Part shown: piece after piece, positions 1 to 7,643 of the stretch
Numbering within the stretch: position 1 is the first letter of the stretch
Layout: each line of letters starts with the position of its first letter
Source of the DNA: Lachnospira sp. UBA4285
Lineage (GTDB): Bacteria > Bacillota > Clostridia > Lachnospirales > Lachnospiraceae
Assembly: GCA_002394965.1 (NCBI GenBank)
Contig: DGVL01000034.1
Location: 1 to 14,850, forward strand
Length of the DNA stretch: 14,850 nucleotides
Direction of reading: 5' to 3'
The notes under the pieces: model-generated
What the model saw: the letters and a program-made list of their open reading frames with translations, nothing else
Told to the model about the DNA's origin: nothing
Database searches by the model: none
Made by a program: the position numbers and the translations under genes

Positions 1-853
1 GATTCTTTTTCTGCGGCATGATGCTCGAACCGGTGGAATACGCGTCGTCCAGCTCGATAAACTGATATTCGTTGGAATTCCAGATACAGATTTCTTCGGA
101 GAAGCGGGAGAGATGCATCATGATCAGAGCCAGCGCGTCAAGATACTCAATCAGATAGTCGCGGTCTGACACGGAGTCCATGCTGTTTGATGTCGGCCCT
201 GCAAACCCGAGAGCGGAAGCGGTGAAATCACGGTCAAGCGGATAGGTGGTGCCGGCAAGCGCGCCCGACCCCAGCGGGCAGTAATTCATGCGGCGGTACA
301 AATCGGCCAGGCGGCTTCTGTCGCGCCGGAACATCTCGAAATACGCACCGAAATGATGGGCAACCGTCACCGGCTGCGCCTTCTGAAGGTGCGTGAACCC
401 CGGCATGAACGAGCCAACATTGTCCTTCATGATTCTCAGAATCACATTCTCGAGACTGAAAAGCTCCCGGTCGGTCTCTTTGACCTGTTCGCGGGTGTAC
501 ATGCGCATGTCAAGTGCAACCTGATCGTTTCTGGAGCGTCCTGTGTGAAGCTTCTTGCCTGTGTCGCCGATCCGTTCTATGAGATTCGCCTCGACGAATG
601 TGTGAATATCCTCGTACTGCGTGTCGATTTCAAGCTTTCCGGATTCAATGTCCGAAAGAATCCCTTTCAGTCCGCTGACGATCCTCTGACTCTCGGCTTC
701 TGTTATGATTCCTGTTCTTCCCAGCATGGTGGCATGCGCGATACTTCCCTCAATATCCTGCCGGTAGAAGCGGCGGTCAAATGTGATGGAAGCGTTGAAT
801 TCATTCACAAGCGCATTGGTTTCCTTGGTAAAGCGTCCACCCCAGAGTTTCAT
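1..853 (-). CDS. argH: Argininosuccinate lyase, C-terminal part cut off by window edge
   Basis: Cleaves argininosuccinate to arginine and fumarate, the last step of arginine biosynthesis; cytoplasmic, and a homotetramer in characterised members. My translation of the minus strand from the ATG at 853 gives 284 residues before the window ends. It begins MKLWGGRF, the usual ArgH N-terminus, contains TGRSRNDQVALDMR, and ends inside the fumarase/aspartase-superfamily signature GSSIMPQKKN (residues 275-284). That signature carries the flexible-loop serine that acts as catalytic acid/base in the family. About 170-190 C-terminal residues should lie outside the window. The start codon overlaps the stop of the upstream YfhO-like gene (TCAT at 850-853, read ATGA on the minus strand), so translation is probably coupled. 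An AAAGGA stretch lies about 12 nt upstream, rather far for a strong ribosome binding site. No frameshift is seen in the visible part. Identification is secure. Confidence 0.97.
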   Translation of the reverse strand, partial: MKLWGGRFTKETNALVNEFNASITFDRRFYRQDIEGSIAHATMLGRTGIITEAESQRIVSGLKGILSDIESGKLEIDTQYEDIHTFVEANLIERIGDTGKKLHTGRSRNDQVALDMRMYTREQVKETDRELFSLENVILRIMKDNVGSFMPGFTHLQKAQPVTVAHHFGAYFEMFRRDRSRLADLYRRMNYCPLGSGALAGTTYPLDRDFTASALGFAGPTSNSMDSVSDRDYLIEYLDALALIMMHLSRFSEEICIWNSNEYQFIELDDAYSTGSSIMPQKKN

Positions 854-3480
854 TCTTGTGTATCATCCTTTCTTTTTGACTTTGTTTCAGATTGAACAAC
901 CAGATCGCTTTCCAGGAACAGACGCTCGACGCATACCGGAAGCCGGCGAATCTTACCCCTGGCGATCCGGCGCCTGAGAAAATAAAGAAGCGCCATCAGG
1001 AAAATGCTGATGAGAGAGACCAGAATCCCGGCTGTCAGGTATCGCGGCCGGAACGACAGCTCGATCTCATGGGTCCCGGATGTCAGCGGCACGGAGAGGA
1101 AAGCATCTTTCCAGGCGCTGATTTCTGTCTTCTGTCCGTCGACTGTGAGCGTCCATCCGCCGTCATACGGAATGGTGAGCAGAAATGTTCCCGCCTGGCT
1201 GACGGTTATTGTACCACGGATTGACGTGGAAGTATGACTGGAAACATTCAGAGAAGATGCTTTCAGAGTGTTCACTGCCTGTGTGAGCTTGTCCGCATCC
1301 ATCAGCCAGGCGGTCAGCTGCATGGACTGAGAGGCTGAGATGTTCACCGTTGTCCCGGCCTGTACATATCCTGCGTCGACGATCTTGTTGCCGTTCTTCA
1401 GATCATCGGCTGTGCGGGTTTTACCCGTATCATCATAGGAGAGCGTGACAGAACTCACCTTATCCGACCCGACGACAAAGTACAGATGGCCTGCTTTTTC
1501 CGCTGTCACGGAAACTTTTGAATCAGTCGGATAATTTCCAAGGCTTTCAAAAAGACCATCGACGCCGGCTGCCAGACTGGCGAAACTGTTCTGCGTCTGA
1601 ATCGCGTTGGCAGACGAAGTGGTGCTCCAGCTGCTCTCAAGATCTGAAGGGATCATGAAGCCGACCGGGAGCACCTGCGCATTCCGGTACAGGTAATACC
1701 CGTCCTTTGAGGTTATCTGTTCAATAAGCGGATCCTCTGCAAGCGGCTCGGAGCTGATCAGATATTTTACGTCAAACAGTGCGCTGGTAAGTGCCGTGGA
1801 ACCGGTGTAGTTGTACTCATTCATGGAGGACTCCAGCCCCAGCGCCTGAAAGAGCTCCGTGACGCCGCTGCTTGATGTGGACGAGAATACGGAGATCGAC
1901 GGATAGTGAGACCATGAGCCGTCATTTTTCGTCCTGGAACCGCGGATCTTCTCCATACGCCAGAACGACGTGTCACTGCTTTCTGCCGTGTTAATCAGAG
2001 AAGTCAGTGTGGCATTGTCCGAAAGGTATCCGCTCCGGTCGGTTTTTGACAGACCGGTCATATCCATATTGATGGCAGCTTCCGATATCGCCGTCACGAA
2101 GATGAGGAGCAGGCAGATATAACCGGTGGTTTCTTTTTTTCGCGCGGCGACTGTCAGGATCACATAGATGATCAGGAAGATGAGGGACAGGTAGATGACG
2201 CGGAAATCATACTGATACGTATCCTTGTAGGACGAGGTGTCTCTGGCGTAAAGCTGTTCAAACCAGAAAATCAGGCCGCACGCGATTCCGGCAGCTGCAG
2301 CAAGCTGACGCATCGAATAGTCGCGGATGCAGGTCAGTGCCTCGTAGGCCGTCAGCAGCACGAAGAAAATGTAGATGAACGACTGGCGGCAGGAAAGACT
2401 GTTCGGGTAGTGCATGCCGTGCCAGATATAGTCAAACACATTGATGTTGAAGGAGAAGAGAAACACCAGCAGCAGCAGGCAGCGCGCAATTTTCTGCTTT
2501 CCCGTGTATCGGGGCGAGATGACGTAGAGCGGGAGCAGGAAAAGAACAGCCACACTGCAGAACACGTTGGGGTACTTTTCGCCGAATGTGACCGGAATTC
2601 CGGTCAGGTGCCGGCTGATCATGAGCACGAACGGGAAGTACTGGCTCAGGACTTTCGGGAACTGCGAGTCTGCTGAGGCGGATAGTGTGAAGGTATAGAT
2701 CTCTGGCAGCAGCAGTACGGCGGCCATGCCGGCTGCAAGGCCCGAGTAGATTACAAAGTGCAGGACGGCACTTCCGATGCGCCGCTTTCTGTCCCGCCCC
2801 TCCATCAGTACAAGACGGAAGAGAAAATAGACTGCACAGGAGATGCAGACCATGATAGAGATGTAATAATTGGTGAAGATGCAAAGCCCCAGTGTCACGC
2901 CGTAGAGTGTGCAGGAATTCCTGTCCACGAGCCGTTCGACCCCGAGCATGATCAGTGGAAGAAGTACGATACAGTCAAGCCACATGGTGCACCAGCAGTA
3001 GGCTGCCCAGTATCCGCTGCATGCGTAGAACATGGCGACGACACAGATGATGGGATCGGACCGGCGGTAGTGCTGATTGACATAGTACGCGAAAGCAAGT
3101 GCCGCGAGCCCTCCCTTGATCATGATGAAGAAATCCATGAAATCAATGAGAAGTCCCTGCGGGAGGAAGATGCAGAGCCAGTTCAGCGGGCTGGCGGAGT
3201 AATAGGCGTAAAGTGTCACAAAGTTGGTGCCCATGCCGATGTCCCAGGAATACAGAAGACTCTCGCCGTGCAGCACCTTGTAGCGGAATTCCGCAAGAAA
3301 CGGAGCATACTGATGGTACATGTCCGAATAAAGATACAGGGAAGTGCCTCCGGGGAAAATCCCGCGGCCGATGAAAAGTCCGGCGTAGATGATCACCGGA
3401 AGGAGAAATGACAGCAGAAACATCATCTTCACAGGATCGGATGACAATGTCTGCTTTTTACTGTTCTTTGTCCGGATCAA
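850..3480 (-). CDS. YfhO-family polytopic membrane protein, putative GT-C-type glycosyltransferase
   Basis: A protein of 876 residues, the usual size for the YfhO family (about 850-900). It has many hydrophobic segments from residue 20 to about 450, a large hydrophilic extracytoplasmic domain (about 460-830), one last membrane segment (about residues 830-850), and a basic cytoplasmic tail. The first outside loop holds YSDMYHQY (Asp53), followed by SWDIGMGTNF, both typical of the family; an acidic residue in this loop is the expected catalytic position of GT-C enzymes. In Bacillus and Listeria, YfhO-type proteins glycosylate lipoteichoic acid using lipid-linked sugars, so a role in decorating cell-surface polymers is inferred here; the substrate is unknown. 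The start is TTG at 3480, with GGAGG six bases upstream; no better in-frame start fits. It is followed directly by argH with a 4-nt overlap. Family assignment is firm, exact function is not. Confidence 0.88.
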   Translation of the reverse strand: MIRTKNSKKQTLSSDPVKMMFLLSFLLPVIIYAGLFIGRGIFPGGTSLYLYSDMYHQYAPFLAEFRYKVLHGESLLYSWDIGMGTNFVTLYAYYSASPLNWLCIFLPQGLLIDFMDFFIMIKGGLAALAFAYYVNQHYRRSDPIICVVAMFYACSGYWAAYCWCTMWLDCIVLLPLIMLGVERLVDRNSCTLYGVTLGLCIFTNYYISIMVCISCAVYFLFRLVLMEGRDRKRRIGSAVLHFVIYSGLAAGMAAVLLLPEIYTFTLSASADSQFPKVLSQYFPFVLMISRHLTGIPVTFGEKYPNVFCSVAVLFLLPLYVISPRYTGKQKIARCLLLLVFLFSFNINVFDYIWHGMHYPNSLSCRQSFIYIFFVLLTAYEALTCIRDYSMRQLAAAAGIACGLIFWFEQLYARDTSSYKDTYQYDFRVIYLSLIFLIIYVILTVAARKKETTGYICLLLIFVTAISEAAINMDMTGLSKTDRSGYLSDNATLTSLINTAESSDTSFWRMEKIRGSRTKNDGSWSHYPSISVFSSTSSSGVTELFQALGLESSMNEYNYTGSTALTSALFDVKYLISSEPLAEDPLIEQITSKDGYYLYRNAQVLPVGFMIPSDLESSWSTTSSANAIQTQNSFASLAAGVDGLFESLGNYPTDSKVSVTAEKAGHLYFVVGSDKVSSVTLSYDDTGKTRTADDLKNGNKIVDAGYVQAGTTVNISASQSMQLTAWLMDADKLTQAVNTLKASSLNVSSHTSTSIRGTITVSQAGTFLLTIPYDGGWTLTVDGQKTEISAWKDAFLSVPLTSGTHEIELSFRPRYLTAGILVSLISIFLMALLYFLRRRIARGKIRRLPVCVERLFLESDLVVQSETKSKRKDDTQE

Positions 3481-3515
3481 AATCAGCCTCCATACGTGCA
3501 GTTGTTTGTCTCTAC

Positions 3516-3544
3516 ATTTTACACGTCCGGATTAAAAGCCGCAA
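3516..3544 (-). promoter_or_regulatory. Predicted sigma-A-type promoter for the yfhO-like/argH unit
   Basis: On the minus strand a TAAAAT -10 box (3516-3521, five of six consensus bases) lies 17 bp from a weak TTGCGG -35 box (3539-3544). Transcription would start near 3509, leaving a short leader of about 30 nt that contains the GGAGG before the TTG start. Predicted from sequence only; the -35 match is poor. Confidence 0.45.
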
Positions 3545-3564
3545 CCGGAAAGGGCTCTTTCCGG
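3545..3564. repeat. Perfect 8-bp inverted repeat between divergent promoters
   Basis: CCGGAAAG (3545-3552), GGCT spacer, CTTTCCGG (3557-3564). It sits immediately upstream of the predicted yfhO-side -35 box and about 47 bp upstream of the comEA-side -35 box, so it could be an operator for a dimeric regulator. There is no U-tract, so it is not a normal terminator. A further CGGAAAG copy follows at 3572-3578. Confidence 0.5.
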
Positions 3565-3610
3565 CGGCGGACGGAAAGCAGCCGGGTTTTCAGAAATCGG
3601 ATTCGGGCAC

Positions 3611-3639
3611 TTGTAATTGTTGCATTTCTACACTAAAAT
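3611..3639 (+). promoter_or_regulatory. Predicted sigma-A-type promoter for the comEA operon
   Basis: TTGTAA (3611-3616, four of six) and TAAAAT (3634-3639, five of six) are separated by exactly 17 bp. The predicted start near 3646 leaves a leader of about 45 nt before the CTG proposed as the comEA start. No terminator is visible between here and 11083, so this may drive everything through holA. Confidence 0.55.
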
Positions 3640-3690
3640 GTTACAAAATATAGCTTCACAGACTTTCAGTATCCGGGAACGGAGGGAAAA

Positions 3691-4332
3691 CTGAGAGGAA
3701 GGAAACAATCATGGCAGAAGTATCTGCCGCTTCTGCGGCCGGCAGCCGCAGCTGCTTTTCTGTGTATGTCGGGGCTGTTTTCTACAGCCGCCTGTGCCGG
3801 CTGCGCGGAAAAGACAGGAACGGCGGATGTCATCATAAGTCAGTCCCAGACTCAGGATGTCTGCCAGACGGATGAAGACGCTGGCCTGCCGACACAGACA
3901 GCTTCCAGCCGCATGGTCAAGGTATATGTGTGCGGAGAGGTTGAATCGGAAGGTGTGTACACCCTGCCGGAGGGAAGCCGGGTGACAGATGCGATCGACG
4001 CCGCCGGCGGCGCGGCGCAGGATGCAGACCTCAGGCAGCTTAATCTTGCGGAGACCGTGCAGGATGCCCAGAAGATTCTGGTCCCGTCAGCCGCTCCACA
4101 GTCAGGGACAGGTGAATCGGGGAGTGTCCCGCAGACGGACAGCAGAATCGACATCAACCGGGCGGATGCACCGGCGCTGATGACACTGCCCGGAATCGGG
4201 GAGGCAAGAGCGGCCGCAATCATCGCATACCGGAACGAACACGGCCCGTTTGCTGCGGCGGAAGATATCATGCAGGTTCCGGGAATCAAACACAGCGCGT
4301 ACGAGAAGATCCGGGACCGGATCAAAGTCTGA
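3691..4332 (+). CDS. comEA: ComEA-like DNA-binding protein with SLBB and helix-hairpin-helix domains
   Basis: ComEA binds incoming double-stranded DNA on the outer face of the membrane and passes it to the ComEC channel. From the CTG at 3691 the protein has 213 residues: a basic start (RGRKQSWQK), a hydrophobic signal/anchor (about 11-30), a linker, an SLBB domain (about 76-133, VKVYVCGEVESEGVYTLPEG), a spacer, and a C-terminal ComEA helix-hairpin-helix domain (about 153-213) with INRADAPALMTLPGIGEARA and VPGIKHSAYEKI. The start is a problem. The frame is open from the stop at 3634 but has no ATG, GTG or TTG until ATG 3766, which would remove most of the signal segment. GGAGGG at 3681-3686 lies four bases before CTG 3691, so CTG is my choice. 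ATG 3711 also has a good site (AGGAAGGA) but is out of frame and stops early; losing one G after it would restore a fine signal peptide. The domain call is firm, the start is not. Confidence 0.85.
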   Translation: MRGRKQSWQKYLPLLRPAAAAAFLCMSGLFSTAACAGCAEKTGTADVIISQSQTQDVCQTDEDAGLPTQTASSRMVKVYVCGEVESEGVYTLPEGSRVTDAIDAAGGAAQDADLRQLNLAETVQDAQKILVPSAAPQSGTGESGSVPQTDSRIDINRADAPALMTLPGIGEARAAAIIAYRNEHGPFAAAEDIMQVPGIKHSAYEKIRDRIKV

Positions 4333-4347
4333 GGCGGGAGAGGAAAA

Positions 4348-5043
4348 TTGGCAAACAGGATTCTGGTAGTCGACGACGAAAAACTGATTGTGAAGGGACT
4401 GAAGTTTTCGCTGGAACAGGACGAATATGAGGTTGGCTGTGCATATGACGGCGAACAGGCCGTCAGCATGGTCAAAGCCGAACCGTACGATGTAATGCTG
4501 CTTGATCTGATGCTCCCGAAGATGGACGGACTCACGGTATGCAGGACAGTCCGCGAGTTTTCGGATATTCCTATCATCATGCTGACGGCCAAGGGAGATG
4601 ATATGGACAAGATCATGGGCCTGGAGTACGGAGCAGACGATTACATCACCAAACCGTTTAATATTCTGGAGGTGAAAGCCAGAATCCGTGCCATCCTCCG
4701 CCGCAGGAACTCCTATGAGACCCGCAGGGCCGGGAGGCAGAAGACCTCGGTCGCCTACGGGGATTTCACCATGGACTTTGAGGCACGATCGGTGAAAGTG
4801 GGAGACCGGGAGGCAGGGCTGACCGCCAAGGAATTTGATCTTCTTGAGATACTTGTCAAAAATCCGGGAAGAGTGTACTCAAGAGAGGAACTTCTGCGGG
4901 CGGTCTGGGGTGACAACTACCCGGGCGACGCGCGCACGGTGGATGTACATATCCGCCGCCTGCGGGAAAAGCTGGAGTCCAATCCCAGCAGTCCGGATTA
5001 TGTACACACCAAGTGGGGCGTCGGGTACTATTTCCAGGCGTGA
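4348..5043 (+). CDS. OmpR/PhoB-family response regulator
   Basis: DNA-binding output half of a two-component system, 231 residues. The receiver domain (about 4-118) has the acidic pair Asp9-Asp10, phospho-acceptor Asp53 in MLLDLMLPKMDG, the switch Thr80 (IIMLTAKGDD) and Lys102 (YITKPF). The C-terminal winged helix (about 133-230) carries LTAKEFDLLEIL, VYSREELLRAVWG, the recognition-helix region RTVDVHIRRLREKLE, and ends in WGVGYYF. This closely resembles WalR/PhoP/MtrA-type regulators of envelope functions. The start is TTG 4348 with GGGAGAGG at 4336-4343; the gene begins 15 nt after the comEA stop. Its kinase partner follows 27 nt downstream, so the pair is almost certainly cognate. Which genes it controls cannot be read from the sequence. 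Confidence 0.95.
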   Translation: MANRILVVDDEKLIVKGLKFSLEQDEYEVGCAYDGEQAVSMVKAEPYDVMLLDLMLPKMDGLTVCRTVREFSDIPIIMLTAKGDDMDKIMGLEYGADDYITKPFNILEVKARIRAILRRRNSYETRRAGRQKTSVAYGDFTMDFEARSVKVGDREAGLTAKEFDLLEILVKNPGRVYSREELLRAVWGDNYPGDARTVDVHIRRLREKLESNPSSPDYVHTKWGVGYYFQA

Positions 5044-5070
5044 CGTGCAGAAAAATCATCCGGAGCGGGT

Positions 5071-6687
5071 ATGTGCCGCCCCGGGAAAGGCAGTTTCACT
5101 CGGATGAGTTTTTCCGGATTTCAGAAGCAGCTGGCAGGCAGGATGAAGCGGCTGTTAAAGAGCCTGTCGGGAATTCTGCTAAATTACAAAGTTTTACTGT
5201 TCACGGTCATCGTGCTCGCCGGTCTTGTGCCGGTCACAATTTTTTCTGTTGTGCAGAGAAATATCCAGCGGGACGAGTCAATCAAAAACGAACTCGCCCA
5301 GCTGCAGATCCGCGCAGTTGTCCTTTCCGACGACATCGCCGCTTATCCGGATCTGGAGACGGCCAGGCGCGCCGGGATTTTTCTGCAGTACTCCAAGTAC
5401 ACTTCGCTCAATGCCATGCGCATCCGCATCGTGGATACCTCGATGCAAGTCGTGATGGACACCTACGAGCAGGAAAATGGAAAGTATCTCGTAAATCCCC
5501 GTGTGCTGAAGGCATTCTCCACCTGGAGCACGGCCAGCACGGGCAGCGACAGCCAGAAGACGATTGAGACGGCGGTTCCGCTCGAATCCTCGGCCGGAGA
5601 ACGGCTCGGCGTATTTGTCATCAGTATGGATGTGACGCAGATCGATGCGCAGTTCTCAAGTATTGACTCATCCACCGGTATTATTCTGGGCATCATTATG
5701 CTGCTCGTTCTTTTTGCCGCATTTCTGGCAGCCAGGTGGCTTGACAGAAAAGAAAAGAGCATCCATATGGCTCTCTCCGAAATTGCTGCCGGACACACCA
5801 CTCTGCGTCTGCGCACAGGGCGGATGCGCGAGGGCACAAAATCCGCAGAACTCATCAATGAGATTCTGGACAATGCGTCTTTGCTCGACAAGACGCGCGA
5901 AGAGTTTGTGTCCAATGTGTCACATGAGCTGAAGACTCCGATGACATCGATAAAAGTACTTGCAGACTCGCTTAATTCAGCCGGCGACGTGCCGGTCGAG
6001 ATGTACCGGGATTTCATGAAAGATATCACGCGCGAGATCGACCGGGAGAACAAGCTTATAGAGGATCTGCTGTCGCTTGCGCGTATGGGCCGCCCTGGAT
6101 CCAAACTCACAATCACCAATGTCAGCATGAACGAGCTGATCGAGACCACACTCAAACGTCTTTCACCGCTGGCGGATCTTCACCGGACGGAGCTCCTGTT
6201 TGAGAGCTACCGGACGGTCAAAGCCGAAGTCGACGAGATCAAGATGACACAGGTGCTGACCAATCTCGTGGAAAATGCGATCAAATACGGCACGGAAGGT
6301 GGCTGGGTCCGGGTATTCCTGAACGCGGATTATCAGTATTTCTTTCTGCGGGTTGAGGACAATGGCATCGGGATTCCGAAAGAAATGCAGGCTCACGTGT
6401 TTGAGCGCTTCTACCGTGTTGATAAGACCAGATCCCGGGAGACAGGCGGTACCGGCCTGGGTCTTGCCATTGTGCGCAGCATCGTGCTCATGCATCGCGG
6501 GACGATCCGGCTGCACTCGGAGACCGAGGCGGAAGGCGGCGCCTCGCACGGATCAGTATTCACCATCCGGATCCCTCTGAAGTATTCCGACACGGTGACC
6601 AAAGGCAGTGCTGCCAAAGACAGCCGGGAGAGCGGCCATACGGCTGCGGAAAGTGACCCGAAAGGGGAAGAAAGGAGCAGCATATGA
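5071..6687 (+). CDS. Membrane sensor histidine kinase (HAMP-HisKA-HATPase_c)
   Basis: Sensor partner of the preceding response regulator, 538 residues from ATG 5071 (GGAG at 5062-5065; ATG 5104 and 5143 are alternatives). Order of parts: a basic cytoplasmic N-terminus, TM1 (about 39-61), an extracytoplasmic sensing region of about 140 residues, TM2 (about 203-224), a HAMP-like linker, a HisKA dimerisation domain with the phospho-acceptor His285 in FVSNVSHELKTPMTS, and an ATPase domain with N-box LVENAIKYG (about 399-407), G1 box EDNGIGIP (429-436), F-box FERFYRVD, and G2 box TGGTGLGLAIV (458-468). All catalytic motifs are intact. The tail after about 505 is hydrophilic, charged and probably disordered. 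The architecture matches WalK/PhoR/MtrB-type kinases. The stop overlaps the next gene's start (ATGA), so kinase and lipoprotein should be made together. Confidence 0.95.
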   Translation: MCRPGKGSFTRMSFSGFQKQLAGRMKRLLKSLSGILLNYKVLLFTVIVLAGLVPVTIFSVVQRNIQRDESIKNELAQLQIRAVVLSDDIAAYPDLETARRAGIFLQYSKYTSLNAMRIRIVDTSMQVVMDTYEQENGKYLVNPRVLKAFSTWSTASTGSDSQKTIETAVPLESSAGERLGVFVISMDVTQIDAQFSSIDSSTGIILGIIMLLVLFAAFLAARWLDRKEKSIHMALSEIAAGHTTLRLRTGRMREGTKSAELINEILDNASLLDKTREEFVSNVSHELKTPMTSIKVLADSLNSAGDVPVEMYRDFMKDITREIDRENKLIEDLLSLARMGRPGSKLTITNVSMNELIETTLKRLSPLADLHRTELLFESYRTVKAEVDEIKMTQVLTNLVENAIKYGTEGGWVRVFLNADYQYFFLRVEDNGIGIPKEMQAHVFERFYRVDKTRSRETGGTGLGLAIVRSIVLMHRGTIRLHSETEAEGGASHGSVFTIRIPLKYSDTVTKGSAAKDSRESGHTAAESDPKGEERSSI

Positions 6688-7607
6688 GGCACTGCAGACA
6701 TAAGACCAGGCTGCTGGTCGCACTGCTCCTTGCGCTGACGCTGATTCTGCCTGGCTGTAGAAATGGTAAGACCGAATATTCTGTTTATTATGCCGACTCG
6801 ACGGAAAGCCAGCTGATCCCGTACACCGTTGCGATCGACGACTCTGCCATGACCCCGGAGGAGATCATGATGCGGCTGCTCGAGGAGATGAGCCTGCCCC
6901 GGAAGGGCAGCAAAGCTGTCGTGATTAAACCGACGGATGTGATGGAAACCTCAGTGACGCTTTCGGACAAAGTTGCGACAGTGGAACTGGATGGAAATTA
7001 TGCCGGCATGAATACTGTCACCGAGCTTTTATACCGCAGCGCGGTCGTAAAGGAGCTGACGCAGGTATACGGTGTCGAGAGAGTAACTTTCACGCATGGC
7101 GGAGACGTCATCACGAACAACAGCGGCGAAGTGCTCGAGAACATGCAGGCCTCCGCGTATGTAGACGATTCCGGCGATAAAGGCGGGAGCGTGGAATGGC
7201 GGGACATCAACCTGTACTTCGCCAACAAGGACGGCACCATGCTTGTGCGGTCCACCATGACGGTAGCCTACAACAAGAACATGTCCCTTGAGAAGATTGT
7301 CGTAAGCAAACTGCTGGCCGGGCCGACAGAGTCCAGAATGCAGGCCACTATTCCGGATACGGTCTCGGCGCTGTCGGTTTCCATGCGCGACGGCATCTGC
7401 TATGTCAATCTGAGCGAGTCCTTTCTGACCGATTATGCCAATGTGAGCGGAGATCTGCCTATCTATTCCATCGTGGATTCGCTATGCGATCTGGGGACGG
7501 TGAAAGGAGTGCGGATTCTGATCAACGGCTCGACATCTTCGATATTCCGCGAGTCAATTCCGCTTGACAGCACTTTCACGGCTGATTATTCAAAAGTAGA
7601 ACCATAA
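6684..7607 (+). CDS. Lipoprotein with two GerMN (sporulation/germination) domains
   Basis: A protein of 307 residues. A basic start (MRHCRHKTR), a hydrophobic stretch and a lipobox-like LILPGC ending at Cys25 predict a lipoprotein on the outer face of the membrane. Two GerMN-like modules follow (about 30-155 and 172-300). Both show the pattern of an opening beta strand (YSVYYADSTES; INLYFANKDG), an MTPEEIMMRLLEEM / MSLEKIVVSKLLAGP helix, and a VATVELDGNY / ICYVNLSESF core. GerMN domains occur in Bacillus GerM, a sporulation lipoprotein of the SpoIIQ-SpoIIIAH complex, and in actinobacterial LpqB, which modulates the MtrB kinase. The start ATG overlaps the kinase stop and has AAAGGAG six bases upstream. 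Position directly behind the kinase favours a signalling accessory role over a pure sporulation role, but that is inference. Confidence 0.88.
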   Translation: MRHCRHKTRLLVALLLALTLILPGCRNGKTEYSVYYADSTESQLIPYTVAIDDSAMTPEEIMMRLLEEMSLPRKGSKAVVIKPTDVMETSVTLSDKVATVELDGNYAGMNTVTELLYRSAVVKELTQVYGVERVTFTHGGDVITNNSGEVLENMQASAYVDDSGDKGGSVEWRDINLYFANKDGTMLVRSTMTVAYNKNMSLEKIVVSKLLAGPTESRMQATIPDTVSALSVSMRDGICYVNLSESFLTDYANVSGDLPIYSIVDSLCDLGTVKGVRILINGSTSSIFRESIPLDSTFTADYSKVEP

Positions 7608-7643
7608 TTTTGATTTTACAATCCGGAAATGAGGTGAGGTGCT

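Noticed and set aside
353..895. Open frame of 180 codons on the plus strand
   Set aside because: It lies opposite argH, whose minus-strand translation is clearly conserved; it is a shadow frame.
3408..3653. Open frame of 81 codons covering the divergent promoter region
   Set aside because: It has no family pattern, overlaps the yfhO-like start and covers both predicted promoters; unlikely to be coding.
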